From positions 2,914,001-2,978,000 of the forward strand of contig JBBPUQ010000001.1 in the NCBI GenBank assembly GCA_038501195.1: 64,000 nt of DNA, given 5' to 3'. The translations under genes and the position numbers were made by a program. The stretch comes from Nemania diffusa. Lineage: Eukaryota > Ascomycota > Sordariomycetes > Xylariales > Xylariaceae. Below the pieces are notes generated by a model. That model was given only the letters and a program-made list of their open reading frames with translations, searched no databases and was not told the origin of the DNA. The number at the start of each line of letters is the position of its first letter. Positions within the stretch are counted from its first letter, which is position 1. Below are positions 38,858-50,004 of the stretch, piece after piece.

Positions 38858-39629
38858 ATGAACCAAGCCAACCCTGCCGACCTCGCGTTACTTCAACCCA
38901 TCGTACCGGGTAATGCCTCGCGCCCTGTCTCCCCCAGACTCGAAGCGCCGCCAGCTGTACCAGATTCTTGTATTGTCTGCGGAGATGAACAATATATACA
39001 CGAATTACGATGCGGCCACTGTCATTGCGCAGACTGTCTCAAAGCGAATGCCCAAGTTGCCCTCAAATCTAGCCATCCATTCGTGCCGGCAAAGTGTTGT
39101 CAATTAATACCAAAAGAGCTGCTTCACTTCACTGGTGCCTTTACCGACGACGAGCTCACGCAGTACGAAGACAAGATAGAAGAGTTGGTCACCCTACTCC
39201 CCAAGCTTTACTGCTGGGGTGAGGATTGCGGCGCCTTCGTTCCCTTTAGGAACCTAACCAGGAGAGTTGGAAGGTGTGACAAGTGCGACAGGAAGAGTTG
39301 TAAAACCTGCAAAGCCAAATCTCACTTTGGACCCTGCGACCAGGCTAGGATCAATGCTCAGCAAAGTGAGGATGAGGTCGTCTACCAGCTTGCCGAGTCT
39401 CTAGGCTGGAAGCGCTGCCCGAACTGCCTCAACCTGGTCCAGAAAGGTGGCGGTTGCGATCATATGAGGTAAGTCAACAATGCTACTAAGGTAATCTCTT
39501 GGCCGCTTGTCCTATTGTAATTTACTGACGTATTTCTAATTGAATAGGTGCCACTGTGGACAGGATTTCTGCTATGTCTGTGGGCGGGTATACTATGTCG
39601 TCCACCATATTATATGCCGAAGGCGTTAG
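38858..39629 (+). CDS. RING-IBR-RING (RBR) ubiquitin ligase, small form
   Basis: Exons 38858-39468 and 39548-39629; the 79-nt intron has donor GTAAGT and acceptor ATAG. 230 residues. RING1 begins CIVC (C38, C41) and includes CGHCHCADC; the IBR spans about residues 119-160 (YCWGEDC, CDKCDRKSCKTC, HFGPC); RING2 starts CPNC (C187, C190) and reaches GGGCDHMRC, where C200, thirteen residues after C187, matches the position of the catalytic cysteine of HHARI-type RBR ligases. RBR ligases take ubiquitin onto that cysteine before passing it to the substrate. The protein ends soon after FCYVCG with VVHHIICRRR, so the last zinc ligands of RING2 are uncertain and it may be truncated. The start at MNQAN was chosen as the last ATG before RING1; an in-frame ATG at 38486 would add 124 low-quality residues. 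Confidence 0.75.
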
Positions 39630-39672
39630 TACTACTGACAACGTCAACAACTACAACAGGAACTACCTTAGG

Positions 39673-39702
39673 GAAGCGAAGCGAAGCGAAGGGAAGCGAA
39701 GG
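39673..39702. repeat. GAAGC tandem repeat
   Basis: About six units of GAAGC/GAAGG just downstream of the RBR gene, probably in its 3' UTR. Confidence 0.8.
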
Positions 39703-40564
39703 CGTGAGAGTATGCAATAAGAATAAGAATACTTCAAAAATAGCTATAAAAAAAGAACCCAATCTATTATCACAATCACGGCCTCAATTGGCAATGCCCT
39801 GTTAGTCTATCATTCTGTCCAAGGACTACCGTAGCTTCACTGTGTAATGTATATTCAAGCGTTTCATTTCTCCCCTCTCTGTATCTTTTAGATCGGCATG
39901 CTGATTATTCTCCTAAACATCAAAAGAAACAGAAGTCTATTGCTAATAGTTGTTTGGACATGGATTAGTATAAAAGCTATTGGGTGCTGTTAAGAGCTCA
40001 AAGCGCACGAGCTGAGCTGTACCTGGGGACGGTGCTCTATAAGGGCAAAGACCGCCAATTGAATTTTTGATATATCTATTTGTGTATACAACTTATAGAT
40101 AGTTGTATTACATAGGTAGGACCCATGGTCGACTTCCCTAAACACAGAAAATGGAGCTAAAAACTGAATTGCGGTTTATGTCCTAATTATTAATGTCGAT
40201 TCGCGTCTAGGGAAGTGATAAACCTTGCTAGGGTAAGGGAACGCACCGGGGTGGAGGGGGGACGCGTGAACGCGCGAACGCGAGATGGATCTTGATTTGC
40301 GTGGGTCGCGCCCTCAGCCCTACCTTCGGGGATCTGGATACCTAGTCCTACGCAGTAGCTATTTTACAGGGGGAGGGGAGGGGATTGGAGTTTAGGAGCC
40401 CACCTGCATACGCCTCGAATTCATCCTACATGTGTCATGCCCCCACCTAGTTTGATTATCCAAGTACTACCGCGTACCTACTTATCTATATAGCGATCAT
40501 TTATTTTTAACGAATTATTTGCTATACTGACTTAATAGGTTGGAATATCAGATGAAACAATAAG

Positions 40565-40664
40565 CAAAGCAGTAGGTAAAGCAGTAGGTTAAGTAATAGG
40601 TAAAATAGTAGGTGAAATGGTAGGTTAAGTGGCAGGTAAAGTGGTAAATAAAGTGGTAAGTAGA
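40565..40664. repeat. Degenerate ~12-bp tandem repeat (AAAGCAGTAGGT-like)
   Basis: About eight units, with AAAGCAGTAGGT grading into AAATAGTAGGTG, AAGTGGCAGGTA and AAGTGGTAAGTA. Part of the GTAGGT-type repeats common in this window. Confidence 0.7.
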
Positions 40665-41962
40665 TTTTTAAATTGTGGCTTTATTTGTAGCTAGGTAGTA
40701 TAGCTAGGTGTGGCTTGGTGTAGCTAAATAAGTTTAAGTAAATTAATTAATTAAATAAGTAGCATATGCAGGTTGGCTCGAGTTGAGGTAAAAGCGAAAA
40801 CGAGCTAAAAGCTCTTCACCAACAAGGGTCAGAAAGCATTCGACAGGCAAAAAGGATGTTGTATTGGGAATGGAGGACTGTAGCCGTACAGACAAGCTAG
40901 CTAAAGCTGTAGTGGTCTCAACAGCCCCACACCTTCCATTTCACACTCGCATCTGCCCCCCTGGGTCAGTAAGAAGACCAGATCAATATGAGGGCTGAAA
41001 CGAAATTAGGTAGCCCATGCCCACGACCCCGCGCCCCTCCTCGTAGTAAGTGGGAACTAAAAACTAAGAGCCGGAACGGGATCGAATGAGCCCTTAGCTC
41101 CTAATACGACAAGTGGATCGCCTCACAGCGCGCTGCACACCCGGTTTGGGCAGAAGAGGTCAGTTACCAGGACTTACGTAGTACTCGCTCGCGGTGGTCG
41201 GATGTTAGCAGGGTAGTAGTAAGCAGGGGTTTGGCCGCGCGGGCGCAAGCTGTGACGAAAGCCCACCTGGGGGAAGGAAGCGGAAGTAGGCATGTGGGTT
41301 GGCTTGATGTAGTAGTAGGCATGTTTAACTGACCTGCGCCATAATACTGTGTGTGGTAAACTTCGGTCTGCCTGATGTTTACGCCTACGTATACTCCGTG
41401 CTACTCCTAGTCATCTCGTAGCTGCCAAGACGAACAGGACGCAAAGGGTCAGCAATTAGGGGTGCTCGCGAGGGCTAGAGGCTACCTAGGTAGACTGGGG
41501 CGTTTGCTTCCGCTACAGTCCCGTACCTACATACGGACCCTCTATTTCGAATACACCATTTTTTTTTCCCTGGCTAAGCCTTTCGGCTACAGCTTGGGAT
41601 GGATCTGGAAGCATCGCGGGTTACATCACGTTGAGCAGGTACCTACTTACAGGAATGATCTACAGCAGTGGTATCACTCGCTCATGCAAGTTCCTACCTG
41701 TCAGTAAAATGTACGCCAGAGTGGGGGCGGAACTGGCAGGCACCTTATGTAGTATGTATGTAGGTATGTATATATGTATATTCTGGAGGCCCGGTTTTCT
41801 GTAGGTTAGTCCAACGTATATATGTGTGTGTATGGTGTATAGATGCCTTCGAGTTGTCTCCTCGAGATAGTCCATATTTCCCCCCCGGTTGGTATTAATA
41901 TCTGTGCATCCCTCCTACAGGCTACCTCCCAACTTCCGCTAGCATGCAAACTTGCCTACACG

Positions 41963-42106
41963 ATGAGTCACCTCTCAATTGAAGCTATCATCGCCATTGT
42001 TGGTGTGGTCGTCAGCCTACCTCCTACTGTCCTAGTCTTCGTTCAATATATCAAACGGCGCGGATCTCACTTGCGGGCGAATAGAAGTACTGTCTCGACC
42101 CCATGA
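41963..42106 (+). CDS. Possible small single-pass membrane peptide (47 residues)
   Basis: ATG at 41963, stop at 42104-42106. The peptide starts MSHLSIEAIIAIVGVVVSLP and carries one hydrophobic segment followed by a basic tail (KRRGSHLRANR). Short fungal proteins of this plan (STEAIIALV-type start, one membrane helix, basic tail) occur as orphan genes in ascomycetes as far as I recall, so I list it, but length alone does not exclude chance. The frame extends upstream to 41843 through other ATGs. Confidence 0.35.
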   Translation: MSHLSIEAIIAIVGVVVSLPPTVLVFVQYIKRRGSHLRANRSTVSTP

Positions 42107-45014
42107 CCTCTGTGCTCAGTCTCTAATCCGTCTATTATATAGTTGAAGTACTTCCTCACACAACACTACAACTTTGCCCGCGCCCACGCCTGCGCCATTT
42201 ATCTAGACAGCCATTCTACGCTTTTGACGGGCGTCCTAATATCGAACTAACATACGGCTCTATCGAGGAGCAGTACTCATTAACCCGTACTGTCACGCTC
42301 AGGCGCGCAAACTCGTACCATCCCTCTTGAACCACCCGGTAGATGCGATAGGAAATTGGTAGAGCAAAGGATTATAGCATAGGGAGATCGTGTGTCGCTC
42401 ATCTGCTTGGATGGCATTAGCCTGTACCGCCTTAGTTGGTACTATACCATACCTACCATACCAGCATCCGGTTAGACTAATACGGACCCCGTAAGACTCA
42501 GGTGCTCGATACCACAAGATATCATCGCTTCTACTCACCGGGCTTTACCCTAGCATGAGATGAGGCTCCCAGGCCAGTTTTCAGAGGATATAAGTCAATG
42601 GCATTGCTAGCCCATCTGGTTACGGATATTCTCCTCTATCTCGCTCCCCGTATGCGCTATGCCCAACTAAGAAGCTAAGCTAAGCCAATCTACTGCGTAC
42701 TACAAGAGGATCGCCCGGGTATAAGTGGCCCCCCTGGGAGCTACCCGCATCACTACCCATTCTCCACTACACAAGCCTTTCAGTACTACCTACCGGGCGG
42801 GTAATGGTAACCAAACTAGGTATACTACGTACATAAAAGCTACCTGTCCTCTTGCTTTCTCTTATGGGACGCTGGCCGGGAAGTCAATCGAAGGCCCAAT
42901 ACAACGGACCTTTAGCTATACCACTGCACGTCGCTGCTTTCACATCTAATTGCCCCGTATTGGTCACAGCGCGGGAAGAGAATTGCAGGCCGCTTCATGG
43001 GAACAGGATTGGTAATGAGTCTGCTCGCACAGGCTACGATGATGGTGATGTAGAACTTTGGACAGGGATGGATGGATGGTACCTGGATACTAGACTAGGT
43101 AGTCATAGGTAGCCTAGCTAGGACCTGCGTCAATGGCCGCGTAGTCAGCAATAGCGCGCGCATCATCATGCATAGGATGAGCACGTTAGGATGAGCACGT
43201 TGATCATGTTTGGGTTGAATACAATTCCGGGAAGGTGGAATTTAGTTGTCGAGCATCTACTTGGATATTCAACAAAGTCGAACCCCATTAGCGCAATCTC
43301 ACTGTCGTGAGCGGCGACTCATTGTACATGACCTAATCCTATATATCCCAATCCCACATATCCCCTCATCGCGCGCGGGTACACCGCGTGATAAGATGGG
43401 TCTGCCACCCCTCCCCCCACTATTTAGCAGGCTCACTTCAGGCTTCGATCCCTAGTCGTAAAATAAGCAAGAAGACATGTATTTCAATCCGCTAGGTAAA
43501 GGGCTAGGCTAAGGGCAATTGCCCATTTTTATTCTTGTCTCTAGTCTGACCGCCGGGATGTTGCGAGGGAATAAAACAGATCAACATGTCAAATGATATT
43601 TTTCGAAGCCCGGGGTACTTAAAAAAACAAGTGAATTTTTTAACGGAACCCCAAGAGATAGCCCTTAGTCGTTATATCTCGAGATGGATGAATAAGGTAA
43701 CCTAGGTTCCTCGACCTCAGGGCTTCCGCAGAGCCCCCAAAAGACGGGACAGCCCCTCTCTCACCTACTGTCTGTATCACCTCGACCTATTCACAGCAAA
43801 TATATCAGTACACCATATTTGCAGAAACACGAAGTCTAGAGTCTGTCATCACTAACTAAGAATCTATTCGTGACATGTTAATGTACCCTATTACACTCTT
43901 GTCTAAGCCAGCATTGCGCCAGATCCCTTCCCAGTCTACACAGTTTTGCTCTTCCTCCGCCTATTGCATCCATGCCGCTCCAAACCGCACACTTCGACTT
44001 TGCGCCATCTCCTCAGCTGTATGTGTACCATATAGTAAGGGCAACCCTAAAATGATGTGACCACCAGAGCACTTCGGAATTACATTCCTGTAGCCACTCA
44101 CCTATGCTCTTTCTATCTACGAACTTCAACAGCCTAAGTTCGCTCAGGTTAGAAGGAGACCGTGATTGAATGAAGAATTGGACGTGTCGCATGAGACTGT
44201 GGTAAAACGCGGAGTGTGAGGTCTCCGAACAGGCCGGCGACATTGCTTTCATCATCGGCAGTCAAGCCAACCATTTGTCCTTCAAAACTTGCCCTGGACA
44301 AGAAGGAGAAGGATGGACGGAGCATGAAAATATGTTGAGACACTGAGAAGGAAAACTGTATGGGAACCATTTGGTAACATAAACGCCGGTGAGACGTAAT
44401 ACTAGTGGGGTTGGAGGCCTATTGGCCTTAGACTATAAGATAATTGTGTTCGTATAATTCGTGATTTCGTTTTGATCGTGCTGGCATTTCAGAGTCTGGA
44501 CCCCCAAGACTGCGCGGCGACCCCTCGACACCGGAGCAACGAACGGAAGGTGGTATTGGGATAGGAATACCGTAAATCAAAGCAAACTCCTGACGCCCCC
44601 TGCCTGCCACCAGGCTTTCCACCCACCCATCCATTGAAATGCTCACTGAACCAATCAACGAGACGGATCAAAAACATGAAGAAAAAACTACCTATAGATA
44701 TGTACGTGCCTATGGGGCTTGGTGATTCTCTTCCCACGGCCGTTATGCACACACATGTAGTTGTTTCGTTACTCAAGCCACCAGTATCTTCGAGAATTCA
44801 AACTCGAAGCGGCGGGAAATAGTCTTCGGGGCGATGAATCGTTCATGGATTGGCTTTCCAGGTCGGCAGGCATGTGAGTGGGGTTTCCGCGTAGGTTCGA
44901 CTGATTAGTCGAATTTTGCGCCTCACACGGAAAACGAGATCGTACATTGCACCCATGAGGCACATTGAGCTCACTGCCAAGATGACAACGCGGAGGCATA
45001 GCGAGAGGGCCGTC
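42107..45014. other. Gene-poor region
   Basis: About 2.9 kb with many short overlapping frames on both strands, none with recognisable domains or paired splice sites. One 14-bp direct repeat, AGGATGAGCACGTT, occurs twice near 43176-43202. No tRNA or 5S gene was recognised. The right end is downstream of the J-domain gene. Confidence 0.45.
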
Positions 45015-47985
45015 CTACCGGACCCGGTCTCTAAACTCCATGAATTCCGCGACTCTTTTTTGGTGTTCCGCACAAGCATCGGCGTACTTCTTTTGGACCT
45101 CCAAATCTTGATTTACTTCTGTAAGATAAGCAGGTGCACAATCTTCAAGCCAATTCGCACCACGATTTGAACGGCGCTCCTTGAATTGTTTCTGTCGTGT
45201 CTCAAAATGGGCAAGAACCCTATTGTTGAAAGCTTCCCATTTATCCATGTAGATACTAAAATCTTGGGCGTACTTCCTGAATGATGAAGTATTCGGCCGT
45301 AGGCCTGCTACACCCATGGTAGGCGGAAGTCGAGGAGCTACTGGAGAAGTAGGAAATTCCAAAGGCCTAGGAGGAGGTTTGATTTCTAAGGGAATTTGCT
45401 CCGAGGGCCGGCTCTCAAAGGGTAGAGTGGATTGGAGGTCTGCAAATGATTTCAGCCCGCTGGGTGATGGGTCTGCAAAGGGCTCGACATTTTTGAAGTC
45501 TGAAAAGGTGGTACGGAACTCTTCAATATCCTCGGAGCCAGTATGCTGAAAAGGTCGATGGTTTGTAGCACCTACTGTGGGATGGGTGCCGTTGATTTCC
45601 GATAAGTTTTCCTTTGTGCCATTAGTGTTTGACGTTAGACCAGCAGCCTTTGAACCAACGCCGTTGACGTTCCCTGCTCTCCAATCTTCTCTATGGGGCT
45701 CAGTGGAATATTTTCGAGCGCTATTTACCTTGGCAGGTTCAAGAATCTCTTCCGTCTTTTCTACCGGTGGGGTGTCAATATCCATAGCGTCTGGCGTTAT
45801 CGGAATAGACCCCGGCGAGGGGCGGTGAACGTCTTGCCATCCTTCGCTATCTTCCTCATCCACCACCGCCGCCGTCCCTGCAGTCATTTTGAATGACTTA
45901 GATTTCACATTAGCGCGTCTGGTTGGAGACGTAGCTGCACTATTCATGGGTTGTGGCTCGAAATGTTGGGGTCCTATCTGTTCACTCCAGGCCCCAGCTG
46001 AGAAGCCTTGCTTGCTAGTGTTCGTCTCATCTGGCGCTTCTTGCGCTTGAGTCATCCGAGTTGGAAGGGCGGGTTTCGACAAGGGCGTTTGCCGACGAAT
46101 AGGATGGATATTACGCGATTGCGGTCGTTGTTTCGAAGGTGTGGTTGCTTCATTAGCCGAGGCAGAACCAGCTTTGAACTGCCATTCATCCAGCATCTCA
46201 TCGTCGACGAACCTGGTATTAATGTTCTCAGTGCTGTTCCTCGCGAAGCCCTTGTAACGGGCCCCTGGACTAGCTGCGTTATATCCATCAGGGAAGTTGA
46301 AGCTAGAAGCACGGTTACTGTTAGCGTCGATTTTCTCGTTGCTTGTCGTAAATTTGGGTGAAGGGTAAAGTGATTTGCTGTTTTCCATCTCCCCATTTCC
46401 ACCGCCGCTTTCGTCAGCCACAGAATAGTTTCCGACTAAACAGTCCAGCGTTTTTCTTTGATGCATCTCTAAAGGAAGCAAGGTAGTGAAATCATGAGGG
46501 CTCTCTTCGCTTGAAGGATTTGGTAGGCGATAACTCGTCATGTAAGATAACCAATTCCTCGCCTGATTTGCATGCCCGTAAGACCTATCACTACTAGGTC
46601 GAGAGGGAGCAGGTGTGTATTGTGACTGAAACTGAGTTGGAAGGGTTTGTGAGGCATACACTGAAGGGCCACTACCGTTCGTCTGGGCTGCAGTTGAACT
46701 AGAAGTAGAAGCTGTGGATCGCTCTGTTAGTGAGGTAAAATGGCGCCATTATCTGTTATATAGCTTACTGTGAGAAGTAGTTGGGTGCAGTGGGGTATCT
46801 GTAGCCGTCGGCATGTTGGATTTATGCCGCTCACTAGCTTTCGGTTGGGTAGCTGAACTGTTGCGATTAGCGGCTCCGTTGGCACCGATATTAGCATTAA
46901 CCGAATCTTCAGAGCCGCCATCGTTGCTGGAACTCCTTGCGGGACTAGAGCTCCGCGGTCTTGCACGTGGGAATGCACCTGGCATGTTAAAGGCTCGAGG
47001 TGGTGTGCGAGTACTGGTAGAACGCCCCAGGCCTGGGCTACTATCGAATAGACTAGTCTTCTCGCCACCTGGGGTGTGATATGGGGTCCTCTGGCGGTTA
47101 TCCATAAACTGGTCCCTAAACGGCGCAAACGGGTCTACCGTGGCCGAGGCACTCGCATCGTGAGAAGACGCCTCCGGCGTGGTATCTGGCACAGTGAACA
47201 AATTTGAGTGAGTTCTATTCGTGAAATAGTTCTTGTTGGTGACAGAAGGCTCGTCTGCTACACTGGGAGATCTCGGAGTGAAGCCCGTCTTTTTACTAGT
47301 GCCAAACGCTGCTTCAGCCTTCTGCTGCTGATACGCAGTTCGTTGGGGGAACGGGACCGGTCCCGGTCTTGAATCACGAGTCGCAGATGTAGGAGCTCTG
47401 CCTGGAGGCGCTCGTCCGGGAGTGGTAGGTCGTGTTTGCGTATTCTTCCGCGTGGGCCTAGGTCGAATGTGATCCCATGCTTCTGCGTTACTTCGTCGGA
47501 ACTGCGGATCGTCGCTGGGTGTTTGCGGCCGAGCATGCCGCGGCATAGTGCTACCAAAGCCCTCGTAGCGTTGGGCCCCTGACGCTGGACGGGCCTGGGT
47601 GTTCTGTTGCCGCCGTGGAGGGGGTGGGTAAGCCTTCGCAGCATCTTGCCACGGATTGCCTCTTACCCCTGAGGCTCCAGGGTAGCGGGTCGCGTAACTT
47701 CGGCGCGCTTCATCATACTGCCTCTTCAATGTCTCATCGACCAGGATCTCGTGGGCCGACTGGATGACTTGAAATTTAGGGTTGACTTCGGCTTCTCTGC
47801 CGGGGTTACGGTCTGGATGATATTTTAGAGCTGGAAGTGAGGTCGGTTAGTAGCCTTTCCCAGCGAACAGAATGGTGGTCTCTCAAACCTAGTTTTTTGA
47901 ACTGTTTCTTAATCTCGTCAGACGATGCCGAGGGGGGCAGCTCGAGGTCTGCGTAATAGTTGCGTGTTTTGTCCCACTTCGGCAT
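45015..47985 (-). CDS. Large J-domain (Hsp40-type) protein, 955 residues
   Basis: Three exons: 47889-47985, 46769-47830 and 45015-46723. Introns are 58 nt (branch TACTAACC, acceptor CCAG) and 45 nt (donor GTAAGC, branch ACTAAC, acceptor ACAG); frames agree across both. Residues 1 to about 75 are a complete J-domain: NYYADLELPPSASSDEIKKQ, then LKYHPDRNPG with the HPD tripeptide at H37-P38-D39, and a helix ending LKRQYDEAR. HPD activates Hsp70 ATPase, so it should be a co-chaperone. The middle (about 80-830) is low-complexity, rich in Ser, Pro, Arg and Thr and probably disordered. A conserved-looking C-terminus (about 850-955) has FSIYMDKWEAFNNRVLAHFE and ends EFRDRVR. There is no J-protein zinc finger or CTD I/II, so it is not a class A/B DNAJ. 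The client is unknown. Confidence 0.82.
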
Positions 47986-50004
47986 GACGACAAGCTGTTG
48001 GCAAGAGCCACGGGATTGTTACTGAAGGAGGGGAACCTAGATCGTCCCCGGCGATCATCTGTGAGGGATGTAGGTCCCCGGACTTGTAGTAGGGAGCCTG
48101 AGCTGAGTGCGTGACTTAGAGCACGCCTTGTTGCGCCGATCGTGGTTGTTACCGCGGATGCTCAAGTCAAAGTCGAATTCAAGCCTCAAAATAGAAAGAT
48201 GCAACGGAAGACGAGAGGAACCCGGCGGCTTTTTAATAGTACTAATGATAGTGGTGGTCGTCGTGGTCGTGGTCGTGGTCGTGGTCGTCGCAGTTGTTGT
48301 TATTGTGGTGGTGGTGTTCGGCAACAAATGTCGTCTGACAATAAAGATTGCGGCTTTGTAGTAGGCTGCCTGGTGATCAACGATAAGCCATGTGAAGGGA
48401 AGACTAGATTAGACTAAAACAAGTGTCTAGTGTACTGAAGAAGCGAGAGGAAGCGGATAACGCTTGGTCTGCAGCAGAAAAACAACTCAATGAAGGGAGT
48501 TGTATGTGAGCTGTTGGCACTTGGGCACTTGACAGGGCAAAAGGCAAAGACAAAAGACAAAAGGCAAGGGCAGGTATGGTATTCTTGGGATGTAGTTGGT
48601 AGAGTGTGAGCGGCTGTGTGTACATTGAAGGGTCTTTGGGTTGGTGGAGGAACTGGAGCTTGTGCCCTGTTGCGCTGTTGTTTTTGCCTGTGGCCTGTAG
48701 ATAGAACGTGATAGAGGGGGTGGGGTCCCAAGGAGAGTGGAGCGGTACCTACAGATAGGTATTGATCTTACGTACCAAGGGAGACGGATACATGTAACTC
48801 AGGCACCTTCGACTGTACCTAGGAGGTAGTTATAGTGGTGCCTACCTAAGGTAGGTACATGTAGGTGGTAGGTCCAACAGAGTGGTAGGGCACGTGGGCG
48901 CGTCTTAAAAGATGCGGTGACAACTACGCATAAGTTGCCTGGCAAAAGTATGCGCTACCGCTTTAGCAATTCGAACTTGCCTCTAAATAAAATGGGTTGT
49001 GGTGATAATAATAATGCTGATGCTAATGCACGGAGGTTTAGCAGCACGGCTGGAATGTCTAGAAATGCACACCTATTCAATTCAGGATATCGGGCAGGTT
49101 GCTGGAATTGTAGGAGGGTGGTTTGAGGAATATTACTTCGTCTGTTTTTCGGAGGGAAACGAGATTGTGTTCTGTGCATATGGAATACCTACTCTGAGAT
49201 TATGTGGTGAATGAGTGCGGGTCTCTCATAATAGGAATGGCTACCTACACCTACCAGGTCTGCAAAGTTGCAAACAGAAAGCTCTGTAGTCATAGAAGGG
49301 TTACGTTGCGTATACCTACATGTAATTACTATGTACTGATTAACACCTGATACCTCATGTACATTAAGTGTAATATCTTACCTACATCCCTACATACCTA
49401 CATGTAGGTATTCTGGCAGGTACGTACATAGATACCTAGGTAGGGAGGTACATATCTAAGCTTGTATTTAGAAGCTGCCAAATGACGTCAGGCCAGCCGG
49501 AGGAACAGCCAATTGGACCACGTCCTAGATTTTGTAAAGTATCAATCACTTGTCGGAATTGACAACGCCTTGTATACGCATACACGATGCAGCACCTATA
49601 CGCCACTTACCGACCTACTTGGCTAGCCAGGTACTCTCATAGATTTATGGGGAATTATGCCGTAATATACTTATAACGTAGGTAGCACAACGCGTAGGGC
49701 GGTGTCTATGAAAGGGGATGGAGTATTACTCGGGCCCGGCCTACGTCTTCGAATCATTACATGTTTGTCCTGCGTCTCTATCACCGATGTCCTAGATACC
49801 TGTGGCCGTGAGAAAAGGGAGTCGTCATCAACCTAAACTGACCCAATCGTGAATTAACGCCGTTGAAATGGATAAATACAATCGCCTTCACATCATGAAT
49901 GGTCCAACACCGGTCTGATGCTATTAACCCTTAGCTTCCAGCCATCCACCCAACATTCCATGCCCGTCGAGTAATACTGGTTGCCGGTACTGGAATATCA
50001 CATC
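47986..50004. other. Intergenic region between two minus-strand genes
   Basis: Includes the promoter and 5' UTR of the J-domain gene, a trinucleotide repeat (48251-48317), and several GTAGGTA/TACCTA stretches (about 48790-48870 and 49320-49460). Open frames at 48107-48417 and 48917-49214 are unsupported; the first depends on the repeat. Confidence 0.45.
48251..48317. repeat. GTGGTC / GTG trinucleotide-type repeat
   Basis: Alternating GGTCGT and GTG units, about 65 bp, about 270-330 bp upstream of the J-domain gene start. It generates spurious Arg-Gly or Val-rich frames. Confidence 0.8.

Larger units (their letters stand above)
39630..41962. other. Gene-poor region with short tandem repeats
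   Basis: No coding region could be supported. It holds two short tandem repeats (39673-39702 and about 40565-40664, listed separately) and a TACCTAGGTA-like palindrome near 41484. Open frames here are short and have no features. Confidence 0.45.

Noticed and set aside
42340..42420. tRNA-like string TTGGTAGAGC
   Set aside because: It resembles a D-arm, but no acceptor stem, anticodon stem or GGTTCGA box can be placed around it.
45316..47079. Plus-strand open frames opposite the J-domain gene, and the like opposite INCENP
   Set aside because: Antisense shadows of long confirmed exons.
48107..48417. Val-rich and Arg-Gly-rich plus-strand open frames upstream of the J-domain gene
   Set aside because: They depend on the GTGGTC/GTG repeat; no conserved residues outside it.
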